Source: Leptolinea sp. (GTDB taxonomy: Bacteria; Chloroflexota; Anaerolineae; Anaerolineales; Anaerolineaceae). Taken from it: a DNA stretch of 50,977 bases. How positions within the stretch are numbered: position 1 is the stretch's first letter; the number at the start of each line of letters is the position of its first letter. Below the pieces are notes generated by a model that did no database searches, was not told the origin of the DNA, and saw nothing but the letters and a program-made list of their open reading frames with translations. Location of the stretch: positions 1-50,977 of the forward strand of contig JAAZMZ010000010.1 of assembly GCA_012798535.1 (NCBI GenBank). Reading direction: 5' to 3'. The position numbers and the translations under genes are program-made. Positions 26,063 through 34,484 of this stretch are shown here, piece after piece.

Positions 26063-27190
26063 TTACCCCAGGTGCATGGGCATGATGACATGCAGAAAGT
26101 TGTCATCATTCACCGGGCGAATCACACCGGGGCTGTTGTTGGATGTGGTTTCGATGACCACGTTGGGAGTCTTGATGACTTCAAGCACCTCGCGCAGGAA
26201 ACGCACGTTGAAGGCAATGGGCAGCGCCGGGCCGTCTACACTGGCATCCAGGATGATCTCACTGGCGCCGGTTTCCTCAGAAGTTGCCTGAACTTCAACC
26301 CGCCCGGGTTCGTTTTCGTTATTCAGGATGTCTAGGCGGATTACATTATTACTGTCGCGGGCAATGACTTCCGCCTGACGGCAGGCTTTAAGCAGAGAAG
26401 AAGTGGGCAGGATTGTCCGTGTTTTACAGCTCTGCGGAATGATCAACTTGTAATCAGGAAAATTGGCATCAATCAACTGTGAAGCCAGTTCAACATCCGG
26501 CAGGTGGAAGATCACCTGTCCGCGTCCCTGGGGAATGACCATTTTGATTACTTCATTATTATCAGAGACGATGCGCGAAAGTTCGCTCAAGGCGCGCGCC
26601 GGGATGATGGCCGAGAGCGGCTGGGGAACCGGATTGGATAAGGATGATTTACGGACAGAAATACGGAACCCATCTGTGGCCGCCATGGTGATATCCCCGC
26701 CTTCCAGTTTCACGGACACACCCTGCAAAGCCGGGCGGGCATCATCACTGCTGGCGCAGAAGGCCACCTGCTGGATCATCTCGCGAAAATCAACGACGTT
26801 CAATTCGACGGCGTTATCCAATTCGGGCACAGGCATGGGGGGAAATTCCTGAGCGTCCAGTCCTTTAATATCCGTGCTGGATGATCCGCATTTGACATTC
26901 AGGGTCTGGGTTTGAGCATCCAGTTCAAGAAAAACAGTGTCACCCGGCAGGGTAGATACCAGATCTGCGAGAGTTCGAGCGGGAACCGTAATGGAGCCGT
27001 CTTCGATAATCTGCGCACCAATCCAGCAGGTGATGCCCACTTCCAGGTTGGTGGCGGAAAGGCGCAGCCGGCCGTCATCGGTGGCCAACAGAACGTTGCT
27101 TAGCACCGGCAAAGTGCTGCGAGCCGCGACTGCCTTGGATACAATGCCTAACCCGTGCGCAAGTTGCTGTTGAGAGACGTTGGTCTTCAT
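26063..27190 (-). CDS. dnaN: DNA polymerase III sliding clamp (beta subunit)
   Basis: The clamp has three repeated domains with the N-terminus MKTNVSQQQLAHGLGIVSKAV, then the conserved NVLLATDDGRLRLSATNLEVGI. The C-terminus ends DNFLHVIMPMHLG, as in DnaN where the last residues (MPMxL) form the binding pocket region. The frame is open 120 bp further upstream, but DnaN proteins begin at MKT and AAAAGGAA precedes this ATG (27190), so I take 375 residues, the usual size. It rings DNA and gives processivity to Pol III and other partners. dnaN is usually next to dnaA at the origin; here dnaA is absent, and the neighbours are a glycosidase and the PPDK-like protein. Confidence 0.95.
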   Translation of the reverse strand: MKTNVSQQQLAHGLGIVSKAVAARSTLPVLSNVLLATDDGRLRLSATNLEVGITCWIGAQIIEDGSITVPARTLADLVSTLPGDTVFLELDAQTQTLNVKCGSSSTDIKGLDAQEFPPMPVPELDNAVELNVVDFREMIQQVAFCASSDDARPALQGVSVKLEGGDITMAATDGFRISVRKSSLSNPVPQPLSAIIPARALSELSRIVSDNNEVIKMVIPQGRGQVIFHLPDVELASQLIDANFPDYKLIIPQSCKTRTILPTSSLLKACRQAEVIARDSNNVIRLDILNNENEPGRVEVQATSEETGASEIILDASVDGPALPIAFNVRFLREVLEVIKTPNVVIETTSNNSPGVIRPVNDDNFLHVIMPMHLG

Positions 27191-27365
27191 AGCGGTTCCT
27201 TTTATGGGATTTATGCTTGATTTAAAAGTATACAACCTGACAGATGAATTTACCAGACCGCTCTTGCAAGAGACGTGCCAGTAAGCACCTCCGATTGTTA
27301 TGAATTCCATACCTCATTATTGGACTCGGGTTTGATTACTTCCCTTTCTCCCGGAGAACAATAGA

Positions 27366-29120
27366 TTACGGGAGAGAAGAAGTCTCCTGCAAGGCCAGAT
27401 CGATGAATAATGCCGCTGACCAGCCAAAGATCGGCGCGGCCTTCTTCCCCGGTTCACCGGTCAGCGGATTGTAGTATTCATAGAAATCGGATTGATTCAT
27501 CAATCTCTGCAGCGTTAGGCGGCGCAATACACGGGCTTCTTCAAAAAAACCTGATCGGATCAATCCTTCGATGAGCAGGTAGTTCACGTTCACCCAGGCC
27601 GGTCCGCGCCACATCTGCTCTGGATTAAAAGCGGCCTCGTCCAAGGCTACACTTGGAACCGGGAATTTCGACCGGAATGTCTCCCTGTCATCGATTTGAT
27701 TCACTAGCCGAGCGGCTCTCTGAGCATTTAATTTTCCCGATAACAGTGGAAAGAGGCTGAACGGGGTTTTCAAACGGATAGCCGTCTGGTTCCGGTGAGC
27801 AAAGTACATTCCGGCCTGTTCATCCCAAAGAAGGTTTTCCATCCTCTTCAAAAAGGCCGCAGCTTTCGCCTTCCAGGCTTCCGCTTCACCCGTCTCGCCG
27901 ATCTCAACGGCAATCTCCGCGAGACATTGCATTTGCAGAACCAGATAGGCGTTCAAATCCGGTGAACAGACCGGCATACCGCCGTCCCACAGCGGGCTGT
28001 CATCCAGACCGGATGAAAAAGGATGCCCGTATTCGCAGAGGCCATCCCCATCGCGGTCGTTGTATTCGAGCCACCAGTTGATCCAGCGTACCGTGGCTTC
28101 ATAGGTTTCCTGCAGAAATTCGCGGTCCCGCGTGGTTTCATAGATTTTCCAGATCGTCCAGGCTAGCAGCGGCGGTTTGGTCACATCTGCCTCGATGGGA
28201 AAATCCAGATGCGTGACCGTGCCTTCGTCATGCACGGCATCCGGCAGCATACCGTCTTCACGCTGGTGGTCCAACAGGATGCGCAATTGATCCTTGGCCA
28301 GGCGGGGATGGGCATGCCGGTATGCCAGCGCGTGGAAAAGTGCGTCCCACTGCCATACTCCCACATAGTGAATCTTGGATGGGGTAAGAACCTCGCGTGT
28401 GGTGAAAAAACGGGTGGAAATGATCCCGGCGGCCAGCAGCCACCAGGCATACAGATACTGATTGTGATATTCGGGAAGCACCGGCGGAATCTCCGCGAAC
28501 CAATCCTCCCAGCGCTTTCGAGCGTTCCGCAGGACTGTATCCACCTCCTGAATATAACGATTGAATCCCAGCCGCGGTGTCAGGTTGATCTGTAACCCGC
28601 CTATTCCCTCGCCGAACATCAGAGAGACCGTCTGTCCGGGTGGGTCAAGAATGACCAGGAGGTTTTGCTGGATGACCCGGTTGGTCGTGTACGCCAGGTT
28701 TCGGCGGATATCGCCGGTCACACGCAGTACACCACCGCGCCGGTCGGTCTGGCCCAGGTCCATATTGGTCTTGAATCGTACCCCGCAGGCTGTCTCCGGC
28801 AATCCCAGGAAAAGTGTCTCCTGATCGGTAAACGCCAGGGTGAAATTGCCGATAGTGGTCTGGAAAATTACCCTGTCAGGTTGTGAATCGAGTCTGCTTT
28901 CCAGCGCGTTCCCATTGGAATCGGTGAATACCCATTCTTCGACAATAGGCGGACGCTGCCGGTAGGCTGAAATACTGCGTGTCAACTTGTACCAGCGCTC
29001 AGCCAGGCGGATCATCAATCCCTTTTCGTTCTTCATTACCAGAAGGCGTGAGCCGCGTTCGGTAAAGGGAATATGTTCCAGGTCAATTCGATTGCGCAGA
29101 TCTTTCAGGGGTGAGCTCAA
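27366..29120 (-). CDS. Six-hairpin glycoside hydrolase (GH63/MGH-like)
   Basis: The 584-residue protein has an N-terminal beta domain and a C-terminal (alpha/alpha)6 barrel. The motif GLDDSPLWDG carries the probable general-acid Asp, and FYEYYNPLTGEPG the probable base Glu; WQWDALFHALAYRH opens the barrel. This is the layout of GH63-type alpha-glucosidases, mannosylglycerate hydrolases and GH37 trehalases. The substrate is uncertain, perhaps a glucosylglycerate/mannosylglycerate-type solute or an alpha-glucan. No signal peptide is visible, so it should act in the cytoplasm. The start is a TTG at 29120 with AAAAGGA six bases upstream; no ATG lies near. It is divergent from the thioesterase gene (53 bp). 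Confidence 0.82.
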   Translation of the reverse strand: MSSPLKDLRNRIDLEHIPFTERGSRLLVMKNEKGLMIRLAERWYKLTRSISAYRQRPPIVEEWVFTDSNGNALESRLDSQPDRVIFQTTIGNFTLAFTDQETLFLGLPETACGVRFKTNMDLGQTDRRGGVLRVTGDIRRNLAYTTNRVIQQNLLVILDPPGQTVSLMFGEGIGGLQINLTPRLGFNRYIQEVDTVLRNARKRWEDWFAEIPPVLPEYHNQYLYAWWLLAAGIISTRFFTTREVLTPSKIHYVGVWQWDALFHALAYRHAHPRLAKDQLRILLDHQREDGMLPDAVHDEGTVTHLDFPIEADVTKPPLLAWTIWKIYETTRDREFLQETYEATVRWINWWLEYNDRDGDGLCEYGHPFSSGLDDSPLWDGGMPVCSPDLNAYLVLQMQCLAEIAVEIGETGEAEAWKAKAAAFLKRMENLLWDEQAGMYFAHRNQTAIRLKTPFSLFPLLSGKLNAQRAARLVNQIDDRETFRSKFPVPSVALDEAAFNPEQMWRGPAWVNVNYLLIEGLIRSGFFEEARVLRRLTLQRLMNQSDFYEYYNPLTGEPGKKAAPIFGWSAALFIDLALQETSSLP

Positions 29121-29139
29121 ATCAGATCCTTTTGTGTCA

Positions 29140-29166
29140 TTGAATACCCTTACGTTCCAGTATAAT
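29140..29166 (+). promoter_or_regulatory. Leaderless-type promoter of the thioesterase operon
   Basis: TATAAT (29161-29166) ends seven bases before the ATG, so transcription should start at or next to it. TTGAAT (29140-29145) is a weak -35 with a 15-base spacer. A minus-strand TATACT (29159-29164) overlaps and may serve the glycosidase. Confidence 0.6.
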
Positions 29167-29173
29167 TTTCTGT

Positions 29174-29593
29174 ATGAGTGAATTCAAGTTTTATTCCCCC
29201 CTGCAAATCCGATACGGCGATATTGATCCGCAATGGCATGTCAATCACGCCCACACTGTCACCTTTATAGAGACAGCCCGCTTCAACTTTGTTCAGGCGC
29301 TGGGTATTTTCGATGGCGAATCCTACTTCGACCTGGGCTGGATTGTGGCCGATGTGCATGTTAGTTTTCTCGCACCCATCACACTGACACAGAAGATTCG
29401 CGTGGGTGTCCGGGTGGCGAAACTGGGGAACAAGAGTATGACGCTGGAATATCAGATCGAAGATGAAAGCAATGGAAATGTGTTGACCACAGCAGAGACT
29501 GTGATGGTGCACTACGATTACCATACACACACCACCCAACCCATTCCCGATGAATGGCGCGAAAAGATAGCTGCCCATGAGGGTTGGAAATGA
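29174..29593 (+). CDS. Acyl-CoA thioesterase, hotdog (4HBT) fold
   Basis: The 139-residue protein has the 4HBT signature RYGDIDPQWHVNHAHTVTFIETARFNF at about 14-40, in which the Asp of YGDID and the following loop are the catalytic region of YbgC-like thioesterases. It probably hydrolyses acyl-CoA thioesters; the acyl preference cannot be read. The ORF is complete and of normal size. It starts with an ATG and no Shine-Dalgarno, seven bases after a TATAAT, so it looks leaderless. Its stop overlaps the M42 peptidase start (ATGA), so the two are coupled. Confidence 0.85.
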   Translation: MSEFKFYSPLQIRYGDIDPQWHVNHAHTVTFIETARFNFVQALGIFDGESYFDLGWIVADVHVSFLAPITLTQKIRVGVRVAKLGNKSMTLEYQIEDESNGNVLTTAETVMVHYDYHTHTTQPIPDEWREKIAAHEGWK

Positions 29594-30651
29594 CCGGAAT
29601 CCGACCTCTGCCTGCTATTGATGAAGACGGCCTGATGAAAATCCTGACCGGGTTATTGAATACCCCTAGTCCGACCGGTTTTGTGGATCAGGCGGTTGCC
29701 TTTGTGGAAGCAGAGCTTACCGGTTATTCGGATTTGACCTGCACCCGCACACGCAAAGGCGCGCTGATGGTCGACTGGCCGGGAGACAGACAGAATCGTC
29801 CGCGGGCTTTGACCGCTCACCTGGATACCCTGGGCGCGGTGGTCAAAGAGATAAAGGCGAACGGCCGGCTGAAGCTTTCCGCGATCGGCGGATTGAACTG
29901 GAACAGCGTGGAAACCGAAGGGGTGACCGTGTTCTCATCTTCCGGAAAGACCTACCGCGGCAGTCTGATGTTCCATAAACCGTCCATGCATGTCTATTCA
30001 AAGGAAGAGCTGGAAGCTAAACGCGATGAGACCAGCATGGAAGTACGCCTGGATGAGCGCGCGACCTGTGCTGAGGACGTACGCGGACTGGGCATCATGG
30101 TCGGGGATTTTGTGACCTTCGATCCGCGGGTGGAAGTCACCAACGGTTTTATCCGTTCCCGATTTCTGGATGACAAAGCCTGTGCGGCCTGCCTTCTGGC
30201 AGCCGTAAAGTCGCTGCATTCCGCTGGCCTTAGGCCGGTTCAACGAACCACCCTCTTTTTCTCCAATTATGAGGAAGTCGGCCATGGCGCCGCGGCGGGT
30301 ATCCCGGCAGATGTGGTGGAACTGCTGACCGTGGATATGGCGGCCGTGGGTGAAGGCCAGAACTCGGATGAATTCCACACCACCATTTGCATCAAAGATT
30401 CTCACGGTCCGTATCACAATGGCCTGACCACCCGGCTGCGCGGTCTGGCTGAGGCATATAACATCGATTACCGCACGGATATATATCCTCATTACGGATC
30501 TGACGGCGAAGCTGCCTGGACGGCCGGCGCAGACCTGGCGGTAGCCTTGATCGGTCCCGGCGTGGACGCATCTCATCACTATGAACGCACCCACCTGGAT
30601 GCGCTGCTAGCTACCACCCGCTGGGTGATGGCCTATCTGTTGGAGGAATAA
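29590..30651 (+). CDS. M42-family metallo-aminopeptidase
   Basis: The 354-residue protein is a full M42/PepA-type zinc peptidase. Metal ligands are visible as His77 and Asp79 (TAHLDT), the bridging Asp194 region (RSRFLDDKA) and Glu228/229 (NYEEVGHG); the last ligand lies in the C-terminal SHHYERTH. M42 enzymes form large tetrahedral peptidases that trim short peptides from the N-terminus. Some family members sit in osmoprotectant (NAGGN) clusters, but no such cluster genes are here. The frame runs back to a TTG at 29584, but the ATG at 29590 overlaps the thioesterase stop as ATGA, so I use it. Next gene starts at once. Confidence 0.9.
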   Translation: MTGIRPLPAIDEDGLMKILTGLLNTPSPTGFVDQAVAFVEAELTGYSDLTCTRTRKGALMVDWPGDRQNRPRALTAHLDTLGAVVKEIKANGRLKLSAIGGLNWNSVETEGVTVFSSSGKTYRGSLMFHKPSMHVYSKEELEAKRDETSMEVRLDERATCAEDVRGLGIMVGDFVTFDPRVEVTNGFIRSRFLDDKACAACLLAAVKSLHSAGLRPVQRTTLFFSNYEEVGHGAAAGIPADVVELLTVDMAAVGEGQNSDEFHTTICIKDSHGPYHNGLTTRLRGLAEAYNIDYRTDIYPHYGSDGEAAWTAGADLAVALIGPGVDASHHYERTHLDALLATTRWVMAYLLEE

Positions 30652-32139
30652 GTGCCGCAAACAGAGACTACACTGCAGGACCGGTGGCAGAAACGTGTCA
30701 TGCCGGTTGTTGAATGGTTGTTTCACAGTCGGGATGGATTCGGCAAATGGGAATTGGGTTGGATTATTTCCCTGTGGCTGGCAGGTTTATTCCTGTTCGG
30801 GCAATTCTTTAACTGGGGGAATATTCCCTTCGATTTCCATGATTGGGCGGAAATCTCTGCACCACGTATCGCCTTCGTGCAAGATGCCGTTAAAACCGGT
30901 CAACTTCCCCTTCATATGCCGGACGGCTCCGCCCTGCGCAATGTGACCGATCGTTATATGGCACTGCCGGATGTGATGCTCGCACCGCAAATGCTGCTGT
31001 TGGGAGTGATGCCCGTCGGCTGGTTCGTGCTGGTCAATGTGTGGCTCCTGTACACGTTGGGACTGTTCGGTTTGGTGCGTCTGTGGAAACGGCTGCACCT
31101 TTCGCCGATCTCCTACGCAGTGCTTTATGTCCTCTTCAATTTCAACGGATCCATTCTGTCGCACTTCAGTGTGGGGCATGTCAATTACACCGGTTATTTC
31201 TTGTACCCCTGGCTATTCCTCTTATTGATGGATATGGCGGAATGTGCCCACTTCAGCCTGAAAAGCCGCGCTTCCTGGCGCTGGCTGGCGGGATATGCTT
31301 TCCTGCTGTTTTTCATGCTGCTCAACGGATCGTTCCACCAGTTCATCTGGTCGTTGATGCTCACCGGGCTGGTGGGCTTATTCCACTGGCGTTATCTGCT
31401 GCAGGCTTTCGCTGGGATCGTGGCGGCCGGGTTGTTATCGGCGGTTCGACTGTTGCCTCCCGCCCTGCACCTGGGTCAGTTTGACAACGAATTCCTCTAC
31501 GGTTATCCGGCTATGAATGACATCTGGATGGCGCTGGTCGGGATGATCGGTCCGGATAAAGCATTCGCCCATACCGGTCAATTGACCAGCCTCGGCTGGT
31601 GGGAATATGACCTGTTTGTCGGATTAGCCGGCGCGGTTTTCCTTGTATTTTTTGGATTAGGCTGGTGGTTGAGCGGACGCGCGGTTCCGGCCTGGCTGAG
31701 ATCACTGTCCGTACCGGCTCTGGTGCTTTTCTCGCTCTCAATGGGCAGTGTTTACAGGTTGGTCATGTATATTCCCATACCTTTGATCAACGGGGAACGG
31801 GTCAGTGCGCGGCTGATCACGCTACCTTTCATTCTGTTGATACTGGCCGCGGTGTCCGGCTTCCAATGTTTTCTGGATACAAAAGGGAGGACGACTTTTT
31901 TGCGCTGGGGAAGTGCGATTGGATCGTTCCTGTTGCTTAATGATATGTGGCAGCATCTTAGATTATGGCGGGTGAATATCGCCGTGCAATATTTCCCGGT
32001 CACTCCGGTAAATCTGGCCATCAAGGTGGTCAGCAATCACACCGACCCGGCTTATACCAATCTGCTGCTGGCCGGGGCGGGGATCACAATTGTGATGGGA
32101 GTGGTGCTGCTGGTGGGGGTGTTTCGAAAAACAGAGTAA
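30652..32139 (+). CDS. Multi-pass membrane protein, GT-C/YfhO-like
   Basis: The 495-residue protein has roughly 11-12 membrane segments. The first external loop carries acidic residues (DFHDWAEISAPR) and a polar stretch LPLHMPDGSALRNVTDRY. The segment HFSVGHVNYTGYFLYPWLFLLL recalls YfhO/GT-C glycosyltransferases. This is only a resemblance; the donor and acceptor are unknown. It starts with GTG directly after the M42 stop, so it is the third gene of the thioesterase-M42-membrane operon. The C-terminus is a membrane helix with a short basic tail. Confidence 0.7.
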   Translation: MPQTETTLQDRWQKRVMPVVEWLFHSRDGFGKWELGWIISLWLAGLFLFGQFFNWGNIPFDFHDWAEISAPRIAFVQDAVKTGQLPLHMPDGSALRNVTDRYMALPDVMLAPQMLLLGVMPVGWFVLVNVWLLYTLGLFGLVRLWKRLHLSPISYAVLYVLFNFNGSILSHFSVGHVNYTGYFLYPWLFLLLMDMAECAHFSLKSRASWRWLAGYAFLLFFMLLNGSFHQFIWSLMLTGLVGLFHWRYLLQAFAGIVAAGLLSAVRLLPPALHLGQFDNEFLYGYPAMNDIWMALVGMIGPDKAFAHTGQLTSLGWWEYDLFVGLAGAVFLVFFGLGWWLSGRAVPAWLRSLSVPALVLFSLSMGSVYRLVMYIPIPLINGERVSARLITLPFILLILAAVSGFQCFLDTKGRTTFLRWGSAIGSFLLLNDMWQHLRLWRVNIAVQYFPVTPVNLAIKVVSNHTDPAYTNLLLAGAGITIVMGVVLLVGVFRKTE

Positions 32140-32170
32140 ATCGGATTGATAAACGGAATAGAATCCAGAA

Positions 32171-32179
32171 TGCTATAAT
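32171..32179 (+). promoter_or_regulatory. Extended -10 promoter of the mntA remnant
   Basis: TGCTATAAT (TG at 32171-32172, TATAAT at 32174-32179) is a perfect extended -10. Six bases later comes the ATG, so the transcript would be leaderless. Confidence 0.6.
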
Positions 32180-32185
32180 CGCATT

Positions 32186-32484
32186 ATGGATTCCATGGAA
32201 TTGCTTTCTTCTATTCCCATTAAAGAATTTTGTCAAAAGCACCACATTCGAAGGATGAGTTTTTTGGATCCGTTCTTCGTCCTGACTTTAATTCAGACAG
32301 TGATATTGATGTTCTGGTTGAATTTGAGGCAGGTCATACCCCCGGGCTTGATTTTTTCTTGATGGAATTTGAATTATCAAAATTATTCGGTAGAAAAGTA
32401 GATCTGCAAACCCCTGGATTTTTAGGAAAAGAAATACTCCGATTAGTTCAAAAAGAGGCGATCCTCGCATATGAGCAGGCATGA
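32186..32484 (+). pseudogene. MntA-type nucleotidyltransferase antitoxin, frameshifted
   Basis: The N-terminal part reads [17 protein letters not shown] from the ATG at 32186, then the protein continues in another frame as [22 protein letters not shown], the GS...DxD motif of MNT-family antitoxins. The break is in the T6 run at 32260-32265; seven T would restore one 99-residue frame. It is followed, with a 14-bp overlap, by a HepT remnant. MntA normally adenylylates the HepT toxin to inactivate it. A T-run slip could be a sequencing error, but the partner toxin is also broken, so real decay is more likely. Confidence 0.85.
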
Positions 32485-32821
32485 TATTGAAATTGTTTTA
32501 AACCAGATTCGCTCTCATTCCAGTGAAGCAATTGAACTGACAAATGGAAAATCAAGAAATGACCTTGATACAGACAGGCTATTAAATCTCACGCTTACCC
32601 GGCTACTGGAAATCATTGGTTAGGCAGCCAATAGAATCCCCGAATCATATCGAGATGCTCATCCAGAAATCCCATGGATTCAAATTATTGGCGCAAGAAA
32701 CCGATTGATCCACGGGTATGACAGTATCGATTTCGATATTCTCTGGGCAATAGTTGAAAAGGATTTACCACCCCTGGTCACAATCCTTAATCATTTGCTA
32801 AAAGACTATCATCAATACTAG
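32471..32821 (+). pseudogene. HepT-type HEPN toxin, nonsense mutation
   Basis: The frame from ATG 32471 reads [13 protein letters not shown]... and would give 116 residues, but codon 51 is TAG (32621-32623), where homologues usually have Glu (EIIGEAANR). After the stop the frame continues normally with IIGARNRLIHGYDSIDFDILWAIVEKDLPPL. The HEPN RNase motif R-x4-H is intact there (RNRLIH). HepT toxins cut RNA and are neutralised by MntA. The premature stop removes the catalytic half, so the toxin is dead. Together with the upstream frameshift, this is a decayed MntA/HepT module. Confidence 0.88.
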
Positions 32822-33176
32822 AATTTTGCTACTTAATGGAGCGGCTTCCACCCTTTACACCGAATACTATTATTCTGAAAATCATCAGTAAATAAACAAG
32901 ATCAGGAAAGCTTCGGTCATTCAGGGAATGGTTAATGCTGGATATCTTTTAAGAGCCCGGGGGTTATTCCCGAATCTAAACACAAAGAGCTCCCCTGTGT
33001 CTTTACAGGTTCGTTCAGTTGATCTTCATCGTCAGCCCGGCGGAAACGCCGGCCTGAAGTAACTTTCAGGCGGTCTGGTACACCGTCGACGATGCCGGAA
33101 CCACCGCGTCTATTAAGACAGGGAAACAGTAACCGGGGATAATCCCGGCACCTCCTCCCCTGATGAAATCAGATGT
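32822..33176. other. Intergenic region, nothing recognised
   Basis: No supported gene. Two short GC-rich hairpins occur (CCGGCGGAAACGCCGG near 33040 and CCGGGGATAATCCCGG near 33135). A reading frame with stops (QAVWYTVDDAGTTAS near 33080) hints at a decayed gene, but I cannot name it. Confidence 0.4.
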
Positions 33177-33671
33177 TCAAAGTCGTAATGATGTTAACTT
33201 ATTCTCGGTTCGCCGACTGAGCACTTGGGCAAGATGATCTTTCTCTTCATTTAAAACAACCTTGAAATCCGCGGGTTGCAGGCCGGGAAATAGAGACATC
33301 AGCTCTTCCACAAACAGTACCGAGTCGCGTTCCGCCCGTTCGGCCAGATCAAAAACCTCATCTTTATCGGTGCTCTTGGCCACTTTTTGCAGCAATTTAT
33401 CCGCATCTTTCAGCATGTTGTTATCGACAAGCAGTTTTAAATAATTCTCCTGCTCCTCGGTCACTTCCACTGAAAGATCGCGAGTGCCTTCATGTTTCTT
33501 CAACAGACCCGTATAAATATCGAAATGTCTGTCCTCATCTTTGGCCAGTTTATCGAAGAAACCGGCACCCAGTTTGGCATTGCCGGCTATTTGCCGGTAC
33601 AACGTCGCGACGGCTTTCTCGTTAGCCGCCATCATTTTAAAAAACACTGTTCCATCATACTGTTTGCTCAT
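33177..33671 (-). CDS. Ferritin-like diiron protein (rubrerythrin-type, no rubredoxin domain)
   Basis: The 164-residue protein is all-helical, with helix 1 FFKMMAANEKAVATLYRQIA carrying a candidate Glu, then DEDRHFD (an ExxH-like metal motif) and C-terminal NEEKDHL. The pattern Glu, ExxH, Glu, ExxH is that of ferritin-like/rubrerythrin diiron sites. The rubredoxin domain with its CxxC pairs is missing, so it could be a peroxidase or iron-binding protein without an attached electron donor. The protein stands alone on the minus strand amid plus-strand genes, with no obvious partner. Confidence 0.75.
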   Translation of the reverse strand: MSKQYDGTVFFKMMAANEKAVATLYRQIAGNAKLGAGFFDKLAKDEDRHFDIYTGLLKKHEGTRDLSVEVTEEQENYLKLLVDNNMLKDADKLLQKVAKSTDKDEVFDLAERAERDSVLFVEELMSLFPGLQPADFKVVLNEEKDHLAQVLSRRTENKLTSLRL

Positions 33672-33853
33672 TTTTCCTCCCGGTCAACCTAATTTACTTG
33701 AAACCTGGTAGTCTGGAATGAACAACACCGATGATCAGAGTATAGGAACTCTCGAAAAGGGAGTCAATTGACCATACAGGGTTCAAAATACAGAATTTTG
33801 CAGGTCACTACGCCAACTTCCCTTTCAGGTAGAATCAACCTAAAGTGTATACA

Positions 33854-34465
33854 ATGCAAAGTATGATCTTGAGTTTCTTCCTTATTACGTTCGTCGTCGC
33901 AATCTATGGACTGGTACATTCTCTTCTGGCCGGCCGGAAAGCCAAAGAGGTGGCTGCCGTATGGCTCGGTTCGAAATTCAAATGGTACCGCCTGGGGTAT
34001 AACGTTTTTGCTGCCATCAGCCTGCTACCCGTGCTCGCGCTGGCTATCACCCTGCCGGATACGGTACTTTACACAGTATCTTCACCCTGGAACGGTTTGA
34101 TGATCCTTTTACAGTTGGCCGGGGCGGGGATTTCCCTCTTCGGCGCCCGGCAGACCGGGCTATGGCATCTGGCAGGTCTCGCACAGCTTAGGGAGAACGG
34201 TGCCCCACTTGCGGAACACCGCCTGGTAACCGACGGCCTGTATCGATATGTGCGCCATCCCATCTATACCGGCGCTATTCTATTCCTTTGGGCGGCGCCT
34301 CAAATGACCTGGAACGGATTGGCGCTGAGGCTGTCTCTCACCTTATATTTCATCATCGGGGGAATGGTGGAGGAGAAGCGCCTGGTGGCCGAATACGGGG
34401 ACGCCTATCGGGCATACCGGCTGCGCACACCCATGCTCATCCCCGGTATGAAAAAACCAGTCTAA
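33854..34465 (+). CDS. Isoprenylcysteine carboxyl methyltransferase-like (NnrU/ICMT) membrane protein
   Basis: About 203 residues with five membrane helices. The ICMT-type motif DGLYRYVRHPIYTG, in which RHPxY is conserved, and the later EEKRLVAEYGDAYRAY are visible. In this fold these residues bind SAM and complete the active site. Bacterial members methylate diverse lipids or proteins; substrate unknown. The frame may start at a GTG at 33845; I use the ATG at 33854 because it is the usual codon. A TAGAAT (33830-33835) lies just upstream as a possible -10. It is followed 19 bp later by comEC. Confidence 0.83.
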   Translation: MQSMILSFFLITFVVAIYGLVHSLLAGRKAKEVAAVWLGSKFKWYRLGYNVFAAISLLPVLALAITLPDTVLYTVSSPWNGLMILLQLAGAGISLFGARQTGLWHLAGLAQLRENGAPLAEHRLVTDGLYRYVRHPIYTGAILFLWAAPQMTWNGLALRLSLTLYFIIGGMVEEKRLVAEYGDAYRAYRLRTPMLIPGMKKPV

Positions 34466-34484
34466 ATCCTGAAGGATCGTGCCC

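Noticed and set aside
27190-27310. Extension of dnaN by 40 residues
   Set aside because: The extra part (starting MEFITIGG) is not DnaN-like; the internal ATG at 27190 has AAAAGGAA and gives the normal length.
29998-30594. Minus-strand frame of 198 codons opposite the M42 peptidase
   Set aside because: Shadow of a gene with intact metal ligands; no own start signal.
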